64,000 bases of DNA from Variovorax sp. PMC12 (lineage in GTDB: Bacteria > Pseudomonadota > Gammaproteobacteria > Burkholderiales > Burkholderiaceae_C), in assembly GCF_003019815.1 (NCBI RefSeq), contig NZ_CP027773.1, positions 1,251,001 to 1,315,000 on the forward strand. The letters are read 5' to 3'. Positions 8,704-16,208 of this stretch are shown one piece after another (positions within the stretch are counted from its first letter, which is position 1; each line of letters opens with the position of its first letter). The position numbers and the translations under genes were made by a program. The notes under the pieces are model-generated. The model ran no database searches, had not been told where the DNA came from, and was given only the letters and a program-made list of their open reading frames with translations.

Positions 8704-10173
8704 TTATTCAGCGCGGTAGTTCGGCGCTTCCTTGGTGATCTGCACGTCGTGGACGTGGCTCTCACGAATGCCGGCCGTGGTGATCTCGACGAACTCTGCC
8801 TTGTTCTGCATGTCCTCGATGGTCGCGCAGCCGCAGTAGCCCATGCTGGCGCGCACGCCGCCGGCCATCTGGTAGACGATGGAGACGATCGAGCCCTTGT
8901 AGGGCACGCGGCCTTCGATGCCCTCGGGCACCAGCTTGTCGGTGTTGGGGTTGCCGGTGGTCGATTCCTGGAAGTACCGGTCGGCACTGCCCTGCTGCAT
9001 CGCGCCGATGGAGCCCATGCCGCGGTAGCTCTTGTAGCTGCGGCCCTGGTACAGCACGATTTCGCCCGGCGCCTCTTCGGTGCCGGCGAACATGCTGCCC
9101 ATCATCACGGTGCTGGCGCCGGCCGCGATAGCCTTGGCGATGTCGCCCGAGTAGCGCACGCCGCCGTCGGAGATCAGCGGAATGCCCGTGCCCTGCAGCG
9201 CGGTGGCCACGCTGTCGACCGCCATGATCTGCGGCACGCCCACGCCGGCCACGATGCGGGTGGTGCAGATGGAGCCGGGGCCGATGCCGACCTTGACGGC
9301 GTCGGCACCGACGTCGGCCAGCGCGCGCGCGGCGTCGCCGGTGGCGATGTTGCCGCCGATGACGTCGACCTGCGGATAGTTCTTCTTGACCCAGCGCACG
9401 CGCTCGATCACGCCGGCGCTGTGGCCGTGGGCGGTGTCGACCACGATGGCGTCGACGCCGGCCTTCACCAGCGCCTCGACGCGCTCCTCGGTGCCGTCGC
9501 CCACGCCGACCGCAGCGCCCACGCGCAGGCGGCCGTTGGCGTCGCGCGCGGCGTTGGGGAAGCTGGTCTGCTTGGTGATGTCCTTGACGGTGATCAGGCC
9601 CTTGAGCTCCCAGTCGCCGTTGATGACCAGCAGGCGCTCGAGCTTGTACTTGTTGAGCAGTGCCTTGGCTTCGGCCAGCGTGGTGCCGTCGGGCACGGTG
9701 ATGAGCTTCTCGCGCCGCGTCATGATTTCGCTGACGGGCACGTCGTAGCGGTTCTCGAAGCGCAGGTCGCGCCCCGTGACGATGCCGACCACCTTGCCGG
9801 CGTCGACCACCGGGAAGCCCGAGATGCCGAGCTGCTCGGACAGCGCCATCACCTGGCGCACCGAGTGCGTGGGGGTGATCACGACCGGGTCGCGCAGCAC
9901 GCCCGATTCGTATCGCTTCACGCGGGCCACTTCCGCGGCCTGCTGCTGCGCCGTGAGGTTCTTGTGCACGATCCCCATGCCGCCCTCCTGCGCGATGGCG
10001 ATCGCAAGGCGGGCTTCCGTCACGGTGTCCATGGCCGCCGAGACGAGCGGCAGGTTCAGCGTGATGTTGCGGGAGAGTTTGGTGGCGAGGGAGGTGTCCT
10101 TGGGCAGGACCTGGGAGAACGCTGGCACCAACAACACGTCGTCGAAGGTGAGCGCTTTGCCGAGAAGGCGCAT
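8704..10173 (-). CDS. guaB: IMP dehydrogenase
   Basis: A 489-residue enzyme that oxidises IMP to XMP with NAD+, the first committed step to GMP. It has the N-terminal barrel start LTFDDVLL, two CBS domains (about 95-205) inserted in the barrel, and the catalytic Cys303 in GPGSICTTR. The flap segment after GGVRYSGD and YRGMGS is also present. The start at 10173 (MRLLGKALTF) is chosen because a GGAG ribosome site lies at 10181-10184 and the family begins here; an upstream frame extension to 10260 is not conserved. It is transcribed toward guaA, with a toxin-antitoxin pair between. Confidence 0.98.
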   Translation of the reverse strand: MRLLGKALTFDDVLLVPAFSQVLPKDTSLATKLSRNITLNLPLVSAAMDTVTEARLAIAIAQEGGMGIVHKNLTAQQQAAEVARVKRYESGVLRDPVVITPTHSVRQVMALSEQLGISGFPVVDAGKVVGIVTGRDLRFENRYDVPVSEIMTRREKLITVPDGTTLAEAKALLNKYKLERLLVINGDWELKGLITVKDITKQTSFPNAARDANGRLRVGAAVGVGDGTEERVEALVKAGVDAIVVDTAHGHSAGVIERVRWVKKNYPQVDVIGGNIATGDAARALADVGADAVKVGIGPGSICTTRIVAGVGVPQIMAVDSVATALQGTGIPLISDGGVRYSGDIAKAIAAGASTVMMGSMFAGTEEAPGEIVLYQGRSYKSYRGMGSIGAMQQGSADRYFQESTTGNPNTDKLVPEGIEGRVPYKGSIVSIVYQMAGGVRASMGYCGCATIEDMQNKAEFVEITTAGIRESHVHDVQITKEAPNYRAE

Positions 10174-10194
10174 GGGTGAAGCTCCAAAAGACGG

Positions 10195-10200
10195 ATTGTA
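10195..10200 (-). promoter_or_regulatory. Candidate -10 box for guaB
   Basis: TACAAT on the minus strand, about 22 bases before the guaB ATG, with the GGAG ribosome site in between. No convincing -35 box lies 17 bases upstream, so this is a weak call. Confidence 0.3.
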
Positions 10201-10301
10201 ACGAGGGCCCCGAGGGGTTTGCTGGCGCAGGCCATTAACGAACGTTGCAAAACCACCCAATGAGGATGTTGCAAAAAGTAAGGCAAGGCTAAACTTCGGG
10301 G

Positions 10302-10835
10302 ATGAAATTCGTGCACTGGCTGCTATTGGGATGTGTCGTTGCGATGCCGCTGTCTGCGAGCGCGCAGTGGCAATGGATCGACAAGAACGGCAAGAAGGTC
10401 TTCAGCGACCAGGCCCCGCCGCCGGACGTGCCCGAGAAGAACATCCTGCGCCGCGTCGGCCCGGCGCCGGGGGCCCGCTCCACGGCGAACCCGAATGTAG
10501 ACGCCGCGCCGGCCGAAGGCGCGGCCGATGCCGCTGCAGCCGCTCCCGCAAAGGCTGCGGCCGCCCCCAAGCCGACCGGCGTCGACAAAGAGCTCGAGGA
10601 AAAGACCAGGAAGGCCGAGGCCGACGCAAAGACCAAGCAGGCCGCGGAAGCCGCCAAGGTGGCACAGGCCAAGGCCGAGAACTGCACCCGCGCCCGTCAG
10701 GCCAAGGCCACGGTCGACAGCGGCATGCGCATTGCGCGGGTCAACGCGCAGGGCGAGCGCGAAATCATGGATGACACAGCACGCGCTGCCGAGCAGAAGC
10801 GCGTGCAATCGGTGATCGACGCCGACTGCAAGTAA
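10302..10835 (+). CDS. DUF4124 domain-containing exported protein
   Basis: A 177-residue protein. Residues 1-21 form a signal peptide ending in ASA. They are followed by the DUF4124 core (WQWIDKNGKKVFSDQAPP), a short domain of aromatic and lysine-rich beta-strand character common in proteobacterial envelope proteins. An Ala/Pro-rich linker and a lysine- and alanine-rich helical stretch (about residues 95-130) follow, then a C-terminal part with two cysteines. Its function is not established. It is convergent with rnfH (3' ends 19 bp apart) and divergent from guaB. Confidence 0.82.
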   Translation: MKFVHWLLLGCVVAMPLSASAQWQWIDKNGKKVFSDQAPPPDVPEKNILRRVGPAPGARSTANPNVDAAPAEGAADAAAAAPAKAAAAPKPTGVDKELEEKTRKAEADAKTKQAAEAAKVAQAKAENCTRARQAKATVDSGMRIARVNAQGEREIMDDTARAAEQKRVQSVIDADCK

Positions 10836-10838
10836 GGC

Positions 10839-10853
10839 GCCGGCACCGCCGGC
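10839..10853. terminator. Short hairpin between convergent genes
   Basis: GCCGGC-ACC-GCCGGC lies between the DUF4124 gene stop and the rnfH stop. It could help end both transcripts, but has no T-run on either side. Confidence 0.3.
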
Positions 10854-10854
10854 T

Positions 10855-11190
10855 TCAGTAGCCGGCCTTGCCGCCCTTGCGCCGGTTCGCAAAAAGGCCG
10901 GTGCCCTTCGCGCCCTGGCGCTGGAAACGCTCCCGCCGCGCCACCTTGGGGTCGACCGCCAGGGGCCGGCACAGCTCGATGCGGTCGCCGTCCTTCACGG
11001 GCTGCTCCCACTCGACCACCCTGCCCCAGATGCCGGGCGTCATTGCGTGGCGCCAGTCCAGTTCGGGAAAGCGCGCGGAAAGGCCGCTCGCCTTCACCGC
11101 TTCGGCCAGCGTGGCACCGGGCGCGAGCTGCAGCACCTGCTCGAACACCTCGCGCGCAGCGGGTGAACAGCTCAGCGTGACCTCGATCAT
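10855..11190 (-). CDS. rnfH: RnfH family protein
   Basis: A 111-residue ubiquitin-like-fold protein of the RnfH (UPF0125) family. It shows the family motif around LSARFPELDW and the GDRIELCRPLAVDPK strand-turn, followed by the basic tail ARRERFQRQGAK. The start at 11190 overlaps the ratA stop (ATGA), so translation is probably coupled. The ratA-rnfH pair next to smpB is a conserved neighbourhood in beta- and gammaproteobacteria. The biochemical role of RnfH remains unclear. Confidence 0.9.
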   Translation of the reverse strand: MIEVTLSCSPAAREVFEQVLQLAPGATLAEAVKASGLSARFPELDWRHAMTPGIWGRVVEWEQPVKDGDRIELCRPLAVDPKVARRERFQRQGAKGTGLFANRRKGGKAGY

Positions 11191-11636
11191 CAGGGGCTGC
11201 CGTAGACCTGCTCGGCGCGCTTGACGAAGGCCTCCACCAGGCTCGATGCGATGGTGTCGAACACCGGCCCCACCAGCGCCTGCAGGGCGAAGTTGCTGAA
11301 GCCGTAGCTCAGGTGCAGCTCGACACGGCAGGCGCGCTCGCCCTCTTCGCCCACGGGCACGAATTTCCACTTGCCGTCGAGGTTGGAGAAAGGCCCGTCG
11401 ACCAGCTTGAGCTGGACTTCGCGCCCCGGCACATGCGTGTTGCGGGTGGTGAAACTCTGGTGCAGTCCGGCAAAGGCAAGGCCGACTTCGGCGGTCATGC
11501 CGGCCTCGTCCTGCTCGATGACTCTCGACTTGTCGCACCAGGGAAGAAATTGCGGATACTTGGCCACATCGGTGACGAGCGCATACATCTCTTCGGCGCT
11601 GTACCAGATGAGGACGGACTTGTTGACTGTTTTCAT
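11190..11636 (-). CDS. ratA: RatA family protein (START/polyketide-cyclase fold)
   Basis: A 148-residue protein of the START/SRPBCC fold. Family features are the N-terminal SVLIWYSAEEMYALVTDV, the tryptophan-cysteine segment PQFLPWCDKS, and GPFSNLDGKWKF. E. coli RatA was described as a toxin that blocks 70S ribosome assembly, while related proteins (Coq10/YfjG type) bind ubiquinone-like lipids; which applies here cannot be read from the sequence. It diverges from smpB, with only 63 bp between the starts, and overlaps rnfH by 4 bases. Confidence 0.92.
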   Translation of the reverse strand: MKTVNKSVLIWYSAEEMYALVTDVAKYPQFLPWCDKSRVIEQDEAGMTAEVGLAFAGLHQSFTTRNTHVPGREVQLKLVDGPFSNLDGKWKFVPVGEEGERACRVELHLSYGFSNFALQALVGPVFDTIASSLVEAFVKRAEQVYGSP

Positions 11637-11699
11637 AGAATCGGCACAGCGTGCGCGATGGATTGTATTGAAGCCATGCAGCCCCAACATTCCCGAGTC

Positions 11700-12176
11700 A
11701 TGGCCACAAAGAAACAAGATACCTCTTCCCGAATCGCCGACAACAAGAAGGCCGCGTACAACTATTTCTTCGAAGAGCGCTTCGAGGCCGGCATGGTCCT
11801 CGAAGGCTGGGAAGTCAAATCGCTGCGCGAAGGCAAGGTGCAGCTCACCGACGGCTACGTCGTGATCCGCAACGGCGAGCTGTTCGTCGTCGGCTGCCAG
11901 ATCAACCCGCTCAAGAGCGCGTCGACCCACGTCAACCCCGATTCGGTCCGCACCAAGAAGCTGCTGCTGAAGAAGGACGAGATCCGCCGCCTGATCGGCA
12001 AGGTCGAGCAAAAGGGCTACACGCTGGTGCCGCTCAACCTGCACTGGAAGGCCGGCAAGGTGAAATGCGAAATCGCGCTGGCCAAGGGCAAGGCCGAGCA
12101 CGACAAGCGCGACACCATCAAGGACCGCGAAGGCAAGCGCGAAGTGGAGCGCGCCATGAAGAGCCGCAACCGCTGA
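11700..12176 (+). CDS. smpB: SsrA-binding protein SmpB
   Basis: A 158-residue RNA-binding protein that delivers tmRNA to stalled ribosomes in trans-translation. The OB-fold body has the signatures NKKAAYNYFFEERFEAGM, GWEVKSLREGKVQL and the basic HDKRDTIKDRE tail that folds in the decoding centre. I use the ATG at 11700 (MATKKQDT), the family start; an in-frame ATG at 11676 would add 8 residues. Divergent from ratA. tmRNA itself is not in this window. Confidence 0.97.
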   Translation: MATKKQDTSSRIADNKKAAYNYFFEERFEAGMVLEGWEVKSLREGKVQLTDGYVVIRNGELFVVGCQINPLKSASTHVNPDSVRTKKLLLKKDEIRRLIGKVEQKGYTLVPLNLHWKAGKVKCEIALAKGKAEHDKRDTIKDREGKREVERAMKSRNR

Positions 12177-12195
12177 AACTTTTTTTGCACGCAAT

Positions 12196-12222
12196 GGAAT
12201 AAAAGACGGGCTGCGGGCGTTT
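12196..12222 (+). promoter_or_regulatory. Candidate ECF sigma-type promoter
   Basis: GGAATAA (12196-12202) and CGTTT (12218-12222) are separated by 15 bases. This resembles the -35/-10 pattern of extracytoplasmic-function sigma factors (GGAA then CGTT at about 16 bases). It lies 55 bp before a small exported-protein gene and 450 bp before the ECF sigma gene, so autoregulation of the whole four-gene set is plausible. I found no second copy before the other three genes. Confidence 0.45.
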
Positions 12223-12276
12223 GTGCGGTTGTCATCGGATCGCCGATGGCAAGCCAACCATCCCAGGAGCTCTTTC

Positions 12277-12657
12277 ATGTCGCCTTTTCGTGCCTCTTCC
12301 GCCGGCCTTGCCGCCATCCTGCTGAGCGGCGTGCTCGCCCTGCCGGCCCTCGCCCAGCCCAAGCCCGCCGACGGCGCGCTGGTCGGCCCCAACGGCATGA
12401 CGCTGTACACCTTCGACAAGGACACGGCCGGCGCCGGCAAGTCGATGTGCAACGGCGCCTGCGCCACCAACTGGCCGCCGTTCATGGCCGCCGACAGCGA
12501 CAAGCCCGCGGGCGACTTCACCATCGTGACGCGCGACGACGGCAAGAAGCAATGGGCCGCCAAGGGCTGGCCGCTGTACTACTGGGCCAAGGACACCAAG
12601 CCGGGCGACAAGACTGGCGACGGCGTCAACGGCAGCTGGAAGACCGCCAAGCCCTGA
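12277..12657 (+). CDS. COG4315 exported protein with Yx(FWY)xxD motifs
   Basis: A 126-residue secreted protein. It has a signal peptide (about 1-27, ending ALA) without a lipobox, so it should be periplasmic. The mature part is a PF03640-type unit: GPNGMTLYTFDKD with the first Yx(FWY)xxD motif, two cysteines in CNGAC, the NWPP turn, then GWPLYYWAKD with the second motif and a GDKTGDG loop. The family function is unknown. It starts at 12277 behind a GGAG site (12266-12269). It is the first gene of a set with an ECF sigma factor and anti-sigma, and a paralogue closes the set at 14118. Confidence 0.88.
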   Translation: MSPFRASSAGLAAILLSGVLALPALAQPKPADGALVGPNGMTLYTFDKDTAGAGKSMCNGACATNWPPFMAADSDKPAGDFTIVTRDDGKKQWAAKGWPLYYWAKDTKPGDKTGDGVNGSWKTAKP

Positions 12658-12670
12658 CGCACTGATTCCC

Positions 12671-13186
12671 ATGGACGCCCGCCTGCTCGTCGAGCACATC
12701 CCGAGCCTGCGCCGCTACGCCCGGGCGCTGACCGGCAATGCGTGGGCGGCCGACGACCTGGTGCAGGACACGCTGGAGCGTGCCTGCGGCAAGTGGCGGC
12801 TGTGGGTGGTGGGCAGCGACCTGCGCGCGTGGCTCTTCACCGTCATGCACAACATCTTCGCGAGCCAGGTGCGGCGCGCGCCGCCGCCGCACGCCGTGGT
12901 GCCCCTCGACGACCTGCCGCACGAACTGCACGGCGGCGTCGACCCCGGACGCGGCCAGGACACCAGCCTCGACCTGCAGCGCTGCCTGATGCAGCTGCCC
13001 GAGGAACAGCGTGCGGTGCTGCTGCTCGTGACGCTGGAAGACCTGTCGTATGCCGAAGTGGCCAAGGTGCTGGGCATCCCCGCCGGCACCGTGATGTCCC
13101 GCCTGTCGCGCGCCCGCGTGCGGCTCCAGGAGTTGATGGACGGCACCTCGGCGCCGGTCCGCCCCGGCCTGCGCCGCCTCAAATGA
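12671..13186 (+). CDS. ECF-type RNA polymerase sigma factor
   Basis: A 171-residue sigma-70 family factor with only regions 2 and 4. Region 2 includes YARALTGNAWAADDLVQDT (about 16-34) and a W-rich segment. Region 4 includes LPEEQRAVLLLVTLEDLSY and the helix-turn-helix VAKVLGIPAGTVMSRLSRAR. The DLSYAEVA-GIPAGTV arrangement is standard for ECF factors. The gene starts 13 bp after the COG4315 gene and ends 13 bp before the anti-sigma gene. It probably drives its own operon from the GGAATAA/CGTTT promoter upstream; the stress it answers is unknown. Confidence 0.93.
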   Translation: MDARLLVEHIPSLRRYARALTGNAWAADDLVQDTLERACGKWRLWVVGSDLRAWLFTVMHNIFASQVRRAPPPHAVVPLDDLPHELHGGVDPGRGQDTSLDLQRCLMQLPEEQRAVLLLVTLEDLSYAEVAKVLGIPAGTVMSRLSRARVRLQELMDGTSAPVRPGLRRLK

Positions 13187-13199
13187 AACCCACCGCATC

Positions 13200-14030
13200 A
13201 TGAACCGCCCCGTACCGCCCCCCACCGACGACGAGCTGCACGCCTGGGTCGACGGCCAGCTGGCCCCGGACCGTCATGGCGCAGTCGAAGACGCCATCGC
13301 CCGTGATCCCGCCGTGGCCGCCAGGATCGCGTCCTGGCACACGCAGCGCGACGCCCTGCGCCGGCTGCACGGCGAGCTGCTCGATGCGCCCGTCCCGGAA
13401 GCGCTGATGGGCGCGCTGAACCGCAACCAGCCCCGCCTTGCCCAACGCGGCGCATGGATGCGGCTGGGCGGCATGGCGGCCGGCGTGCTGCTGGCCTTTG
13501 CCGCCGGCTGGCTAGGCAATGCGCAATGGTCCGCGCAGCGCGGCGGTGCGCAGCTGCAGCAGCAACTGGCTCGCGCCCCGGCGCTGAAAGAGTTCGTGCA
13601 TGACGCATCGATCGCGCATGCCGTCTACACGCCAGAGAAAAGACACCCGGTCGAAGTGACCGCCGCCGAGCAGCGGCACCTGGTGCAATGGCTGTCGAAA
13701 CGCCTCGACCGGCCGCTGAAGGTGCCCGACCTCTCGGCCCAGGGCTACACCCTGGTCGGCGGCCGCCTGCTGCCCGGGGAAACCGGCGCGCGCGCCCAGT
13801 TCATGTTCGAAGACGCTGCCGGCGAGCGCGTGACGCTCTACATCGGCACCCTCGACGCGAATGCCGCCGGTGCCATCGCTGCCCGCGAGACAGCCTTCCG
13901 CTTCGCCTCCGAAGGCCCCGTACCCAGCTTCTACTGGGTCGACCAGGGCTTCGGCTATGCCATTGCCGGCAAGCTGCCGCATGACCTTTTGCTCAAACTC
14001 GCGACGCTGGCCTACCGCGATCTGTCTTGA
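13200..14030 (+). CDS. Transmembrane anti-sigma factor
   Basis: A 276-residue protein. The N-terminal cytoplasmic part (1-85) has the anti-sigma pattern DDELHAWVDGQL...DPAVAARI and lacks the zinc-binding HxxxCxxC found in many ZAS anti-sigma factors. One membrane segment lies at about 88-106. The periplasmic C-terminal domain (about 110-276) has HLVQWLSKRLDRPLKVPDL and ends with YWVDQGFGYAIAG, as in many Burkholderiales anti-sigma factors. It should hold the upstream ECF factor at the membrane until an envelope signal is received. The start is 14 bp after the sigma stop. Confidence 0.9.
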   Translation: MNRPVPPPTDDELHAWVDGQLAPDRHGAVEDAIARDPAVAARIASWHTQRDALRRLHGELLDAPVPEALMGALNRNQPRLAQRGAWMRLGGMAAGVLLAFAAGWLGNAQWSAQRGGAQLQQQLARAPALKEFVHDASIAHAVYTPEKRHPVEVTAAEQRHLVQWLSKRLDRPLKVPDLSAQGYTLVGGRLLPGETGARAQFMFEDAAGERVTLYIGTLDANAAGAIAARETAFRFASEGPVPSFYWVDQGFGYAIAGKLPHDLLLKLATLAYRDLS

Positions 14031-14117
14031 TCAGCGCATAAACTGCCGGCTCGCGCAACCACCCCGGCCAGTCACCCGGCCTTGTTTTCGCGATTCATCA
14101 ACTGAAGGAGAAACTGC

Positions 14118-14504
14118 ATGAAATTGCTCAGCGCCTCGATCCTCGCAGCGGCACTGCTTGCCGGCTGCGGCAGCATGTCCCCGGCCGCCCCCGACACGCC
14201 CACCCGCACCGCCGACGGCATCCTGGTCGGCCCGAACGGCATGACGCTGTACACCTTCGCCAAGGACACGGCCGGCGCCGGCACTTCCGCCTGCAACGCC
14301 CAATGCGCCACCAACTGGCCAGCACTCGGCGTGGCCGAAACCGCAAAGCCCATGGGCGGCTACACCATCATCATTCGCGAAGACGGCAAGCGCCAATGGG
14401 CCTACAAGGGCTGGCCGCTGTACTACTGGGCGAAGGACGCCAAGCCCGGCGACAAGACCGGCGACGGCGCCCTCAACGGCGCATGGAAAGTCGCCCGTCC
14501 CTGA
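14118..14504 (+). CDS. COG4315 lipoprotein with Yx(FWY)xxD motifs (second copy)
   Basis: A 128-residue paralogue of the protein at 12277. This one has a true lipobox (LLAGC, Cys17), so it should be membrane-anchored, unlike the soluble first copy. It keeps LYTFAKD and LYYWAKD, the cysteine pair CNAQC, and the GDKTGDG loop. It starts behind GAAGGAG at 14104-14110, 87 bp after the anti-sigma gene, and is followed by a strong terminator, so it closes the operon. Function is unknown; a role as envelope sensor or effector of the ECF regulon is inference. Confidence 0.88.
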   Translation: MKLLSASILAAALLAGCGSMSPAAPDTPTRTADGILVGPNGMTLYTFAKDTAGAGTSACNAQCATNWPALGVAETAKPMGGYTIIIREDGKRQWAYKGWPLYYWAKDAKPGDKTGDGALNGAWKVARP

Positions 14505-14528
14505 TTCCATCGGGACCTGACGCAAGAC

Positions 14529-14555
14529 AACGCCGGCACCCGCCGGCGTTTTTTT
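14529..14555 (+). terminator. Intrinsic terminator after the sigma/COG4315 operon
   Basis: AACGCCGG (14529-14536) pairs with CCGGCGTT (14543-14550) around a 6-base loop, followed by a run of seven T. Confidence 0.85.
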
Positions 14556-14606
14556 GTGCGCTTCGGCCGACGCGAAGGCCCCGGGCACCCACGGCAGAAT
14601 CCCCGC

Positions 14607-16082
14607 ATGATTCCTGACGCCAATCCCGACGCGTTCCTCGCCCTGCTGAGCCAGGGCCTCATCACCGACTCGCAGCACGAGGCTGTGCTCGCCCACCCCG
14701 AGACCTCTACCCTTCCCCCGCTTCCGAGCCCGGCCCACGCGCTCGCGTGGATGCGCGTGAAAGGCCTCGTCACTGAAGAACAACAGGACGCGGCACTCGA
14801 CCGGATCGAGGCCGCAACGCCACCGGACCCGAACGCAGAAGATGCGGCCGACACCGCCTTCGACGCGGACGACCTCATGGAATGCGCCGAGCGCGGAATC
14901 ACGCACGAGGCAGTGCAGGCGCTCTACCGCGACGGCCTGATCGACGCGCAAACGCGCGACATCGCACTGCAGGAAACGCCGGTCGCGGGCACCGTTCCCG
15001 CCGCGCCGGGCGCCACGCTCGCCTGGCTGGTGACGGACGGCCCGCTCGAGCGGGAGCACTTCGACGCCACCCGCACGCAGGTTGCCGCCGAGCCTGCTTT
15101 TGCAATGGCGGCCGAACGCGCCCGCATCGTCGCCGAGGCCCAGGCATTGATCGAGGCCGAGGACCGGACCATCGCGGAATGGAAATCGCGCTCGCAGCGC
15201 CAAGGCCGCATCGGCGCCTGGAAGTTCATCCTCACGGTGCTCGTGATCGGCGGCGGCTTGGGCTGGTATCTGTTCGCACCCGACAGCGTGCCCGCCTGCG
15301 ACGCCAGTTCCACGCGCAAGACCCTGAACAACATGCTGTTCCGCGTGACCCTGGACGTGCGCATGCGCACCTTCGATGCCGAGAAGCGCGCCGACATCCG
15401 CACGCCCTTGCTCGGCGGCATACGCGAAGTCGGCTACCGCAAGGACCAGCGCGTGCGCGGTTGCATCGCGACCCTGACCCGGGGCGACGACAAGGACACG
15501 ATGGCCTTCACCATTGGCGCGACATCGCCCAAGAGCGACGACATGGTGGTGCGCGGCGCGGATGCGGACATCGTCGAGGCACGTTTCGGCCACCTGGACG
15601 CCAGCGGCAAACCGCTCTTCAACGCCGAACCCATCGGCCGCGAGGCGATGGAAAAGGCTTTCCGCGACGGCGCCGAGTCGCTGTCGGCCCGTTCACAGTC
15701 TCGCGCGCTGGCACGCATGCGTGCAAAGGAGCGCGCCGCTTCGGGGCTGTCGGACCTCGACCCGGACCGCACGCGCGAAATCGCCGACATCGAGCCCACG
15801 GGCCCGTGCCGAGCGCTCGACGGCGACGCGGGCCGGCAGGCCTGCCCGCTGGTCGTCGAGTACAACGACAGCCTGCTGGGCGCCCTCGCCGGCAACGGCG
15901 GCGCGTCGCTGCCGCTGACCGGCGAATTCACCTTCTTGCAGGACAACGGCACCTGGCGCGTGGGCGAGGATTTCATGCAGGCGTTCATGCGCAAGGTGGT
16001 CGAGGCCCGCATGCGCAAGATCGGCGCCACCGATGTCGCCATGCCGGCCTTCCCGGCCCCGCCCAAGAAGCCATCCCCCTGA
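14607..16082 (+). CDS. Uncharacterised single-pass membrane protein with N-terminal repeats
   Basis: A 491-residue protein that I do not recognise. The N-terminal 160 residues hold four short related helices spaced irregularly: LALLSQGLITDSQHEAVLA (11-29), AWMRVKGLVTEEQQDAALD (47-65), QALYRDGLIDAQTRDIALQ (104-122) and AWLVTDGPLEREHFDATRT (139-157). A charged helix follows (about 165-200), then one membrane segment (206-222). The C-terminal 270 residues are probably periplasmic, with cysteines near the membrane, in the middle and near residue 400. The start at 14607 fits the first repeat. It stands alone between a terminator and typA's 3' end. Confidence 0.75.
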   Translation: MIPDANPDAFLALLSQGLITDSQHEAVLAHPETSTLPPLPSPAHALAWMRVKGLVTEEQQDAALDRIEAATPPDPNAEDAADTAFDADDLMECAERGITHEAVQALYRDGLIDAQTRDIALQETPVAGTVPAAPGATLAWLVTDGPLEREHFDATRTQVAAEPAFAMAAERARIVAEAQALIEAEDRTIAEWKSRSQRQGRIGAWKFILTVLVIGGGLGWYLFAPDSVPACDASSTRKTLNNMLFRVTLDVRMRTFDAEKRADIRTPLLGGIREVGYRKDQRVRGCIATLTRGDDKDTMAFTIGATSPKSDDMVVRGADADIVEARFGHLDASGKPLFNAEPIGREAMEKAFRDGAESLSARSQSRALARMRAKERAASGLSDLDPDRTREIADIEPTGPCRALDGDAGRQACPLVVEYNDSLLGALAGNGGASLPLTGEFTFLQDNGTWRVGEDFMQAFMRKVVEARMRKIGATDVAMPAFPAPPKKPSP

Positions 16083-16208
16083 GAAGCAAGGCCCCGGACG
16101 GCAAAAATCACCAGCGGTGACGGCTTCACGAAGAAGCCGCACCGGATGGTGACTTTGGGAGCATGCCTCGCCGTGCGCCAGGGCACACGGAAAGGCACAG
16201 GCAGTCGA

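Noticed and set aside
10269..10295. TTGCAA/TAAACT as a promoter for the DUF4124 gene
   Set aside because: The spacer is only 15 bases and the -10 would end 6 bases before the start codon, leaving no room for a leader with ribosome site.
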